NCBI GenBank assembly: GCA_964395715.1
Contig: CAYNAU010000004.1
Span: 186,001 to 250,000 of the forward strand
Source of the DNA: Porticoccus sp964395715
GTDB taxonomy: Bacteria > Pseudomonadota > Gammaproteobacteria > Pseudomonadales > Porticoccaceae
DNA length: 64,000 bases
Direction of reading: 5' to 3'
The notes beneath the pieces are model-generated. The model saw nothing but the letters and a program-made list of their open reading frames with translations, ran no database searches and was not told the DNA's origin. Shown one piece after another: positions 62,542 through 64,000 of this stretch. Within the stretch, counting starts at the first letter, position 1. Each line of letters starts with the position of its first letter. The position numbers and the translations under genes are program-made.

Positions 62542-62688
62542 ATATGTTTGTCTTTTACATATATGCCCCTGTGTCACTCACTGTATTCTAGACACTTCGT
62601 AAATCACTTATCTGTCCGACCCCGGACATCTGAGCCTGCACTCTCCAGTTCTGGTATAAACTGTTAAAAACTCGCTTGGATACCTGGC

Positions 62689-63081
62689 ATGAAGAAACTG
62701 CTCCTGATGTTTGCTGCCGGCTGCATAGGTGGATTTGCCAACAGTCTTACCGTTTGGCTGTTTGGTGATCTTGGAATCTCCCCGTTCATGGGCGTGGCTA
62801 TAGCGCCTGACCTCTCACCGCAATGGCTTTACCCTCGGATTGTCTGGGGTGGCCTGTGGGGCCTACTGTTTGTGCTGCCGCTCATGTCGTCCAGAATCCT
62901 TTTGAAAGGCTCATTACTCAGCCTTGCACCCACTGCGGTTCAGCTGTTTATCGTGTTTCCCATAAAAGCCGACAAGGGCATTGCCGGCCTTGACCTTGGT
63001 CTGCTGACGCCATTACTGGTTGTGTTTTTTAATTGGATCTGGGGCATAGCCACTGCCGCCACACTGAAGCTTGCAAAATAA
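62689..63081 (+). CDS. Hypothetical membrane protein
   Basis: The 130-residue product has four hydrophobic segments: an N-terminal one with AAGCIGGFANSLTVWLFG, a GLWGLLFVLPLMSS helix, and two near the C-terminus (LLTPLLVVFFNWIWGIATAA). Glycine- and tryptophan-rich helices are typical of small transport-like proteins, but I do not recognise the family. Confidence 0.6.
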   Translation: MKKLLLMFAAGCIGGFANSLTVWLFGDLGISPFMGVAIAPDLSPQWLYPRIVWGGLWGLLFVLPLMSSRILLKGSLLSLAPTAVQLFIVFPIKADKGIAGLDLGLLTPLLVVFFNWIWGIATAATLKLAK

Positions 63082-63187
63082 TGTTCGCAGCCAAACGGGC
63101 TACTTAATAATAAACAGGTTTCACACAATCCGAGCAATAGAGATACAGTATTTGCCCTAACAGACCACGCCATTATCGAGGACCACC

Positions 63188-64000
63188 ATGCACGATAAGA
63201 TTAATCGCCAGGTGTTATTGACCAGCCGACCCAGCGATATCCCTCAAGCCGACAACTTTTCCATCGTCACTTCCGATATTCCCGACATTACTGAAGGCGA
63301 AATTCTGGTTCGAAACATATATCTCTCCGTGGAACCGGCCATGCGCGGCTGGGTGAGCGCAGTCGCCAATTACTCAGAGCCGGTACCACTGGGAGGAGTT
63401 ATGCGCGCCCTGACAGTGGGCAGGGTTACTGAGTCCCGCCACCCGGACTACGGCGTTGGAGATATCGTTACCGGCATGCTTGGCTGGCAGGATTATGCCG
63501 CTGTTGCCGGAGACAAGGTGCAGCGCAAAGTAGATAACAACGGATTACCCATCTCCACAGCTTTGGGAATACTGGGCATCAACGGTGTGACAGCCTATTT
63601 TGGCCTGATGGATGTCGGACAGCCGACACCGGGAGAAACTGTGGTCGTTTCCACAGCCGCTGGGGCCGTCGGCTCCTGCGTCGGACAACTGGCCAAACTC
63701 AAGGGCTGCCACACTGTGGGCATTACCGGGGGGCCGGAAAAGGTCGATCTGTGTCGCGAAGCCTTCCAGTACGATCATGCCATCGACTACCGCAATGACG
63801 ATGTAGATGCCGCTCTGGACACCGCCTGCCCCAACGGCGTTGACGTCTATTTTGACAATACCTGCGGCACGATCAGCGATGCCGTAATGAAACATATTAA
63901 TGTAGGCGCACGCATCGTGCTGTGCGGCACGGCGTCTATCACCAATTGGGATCCTATCCCTATGGGTCCTCGTGTGCAGCGTCAGCTGCTGGTAAAACGG
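63188..64000 (+). CDS. MDR family NADP-dependent oxidoreductase (5' part, truncated at window end)
   Basis: The frame runs 271 codons from the ATG at 63188 to the end of the window. It is a zinc-free medium-chain dehydrogenase of the YncB/curcumin-reductase type: NIYLSVEPAMRGWV at the N-terminus, LGWQDYAAV, the NADP motif STAAGAVGSCVGQLAKLKGC and GITGGPEKVDLCR. Conserved core residues continue up to the right edge. The 3' end is outside the window. Confidence 0.9.
   Translation, partial: MHDKINRQVLLTSRPSDIPQADNFSIVTSDIPDITEGEILVRNIYLSVEPAMRGWVSAVANYSEPVPLGGVMRALTVGRVTESRHPDYGVGDIVTGMLGWQDYAAVAGDKVQRKVDNNGLPISTALGILGINGVTAYFGLMDVGQPTPGETVVVSTAAGAVGSCVGQLAKLKGCHTVGITGGPEKVDLCREAFQYDHAIDYRNDDVDAALDTACPNGVDVYFDNTCGTISDAVMKHINVGARIVLCGTASITNWDPIPMGPRVQRQLLVKR

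Overview
The window is a gene-dense chromosomal segment of a free-living Gram-negative gammaproteobacterium. Protein content and gene order point to the Pseudomonadales/Cellvibrionales side of the class: dksA-gluQ-response regulator-pcnB-folK-panB, proA-nadD-rsfS-rlmH, mreBCD-maf-rng-yhdP, gatCAB followed by a PA4642-family gene, and a TIGR02647-family gene. The genus cannot be fixed from sequence alone. No rRNA, tRNA, CRISPR array, intact insertion sequence or prophage was seen.

Layout. 1-2.1 kb: 5' end of a Fur-box-preceded secreted protein, sfsA and an aminotransferase. 2.3-8.9 kb: dksA, gluQ, a CbrB-like sigma-54 activator without a CbrA partner, then a sigma-54 promoter driving a short A-rich transcript with a strong terminator (a CrcZ-like sRNA candidate), then pcnB-folK-dNK-panB. 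9-12.2 kb: a 45-codon membrane peptide missed by length cut-offs, a GST, a membrane protein, a carboxylesterase and an MBL hydrolase. 12.5-18.4 kb: mpl-ubiX-yjdF, a PPi-type phosphofructokinase, a 2-hydroxyacid dehydrogenase with dtd, and a SelW-like protein. 18.5-22.8 kb: an RND/MMPL exporter with a five-copy hexapeptide repeat and a Na/Pi cotransporter. 22.9-27.1 kb: a glutathione-dependent formaldehyde-to-formate pathway plus a molybdopterin oxidoreductase.

27-31.6 kb is a rearranged accessory patch: an IsdG-like monooxygenase, a DUF1772 protein, a truncated OsmC copy, a frameshifted patatin gene, a DUF6435 protein, an intact OsmC and a GlxA-type regulator. 31.6-33.4 kb: umuDC under a textbook LexA box. 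33.4-37.1 kb: glycosyltransferase, PAP2 phosphatase, DUF4124, Lon-N and sirtuin genes. 37.2-40 kb: proA-nadD-rsfS-rlmH. 40-51 kb: a long minus-strand run from mreB to a pyroglutamyl peptidase, in which mreC appears to start at a non-canonical ATC. 51.1-54.7 kb: gatCAB and a PA4642-family gene.

55-64 kb is looser and partly AT-rich: an exonuclease-like orphan, two L,D-transpeptidases facing a Braun-type lipoprotein with a C-terminal lysine, small stress-type proteins, a TIGR02647 gene with a palindrome between its -35 and -10, several unrecognised small proteins, a YegP/DUF1508 protein and the 5' part of an MDR oxidoreductase.

The most interesting system is the CbrB-like activator with its adjacent sigma-54 promoter and A-rich RNA at 3.8-5.5 kb. 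It looks like a single-gene version of the Pseudomonas CbrAB-CrcZ carbon-catabolite-control module, with shared TGTYAC/GTAACA half-sites upstream of both the regulator and the RNA.
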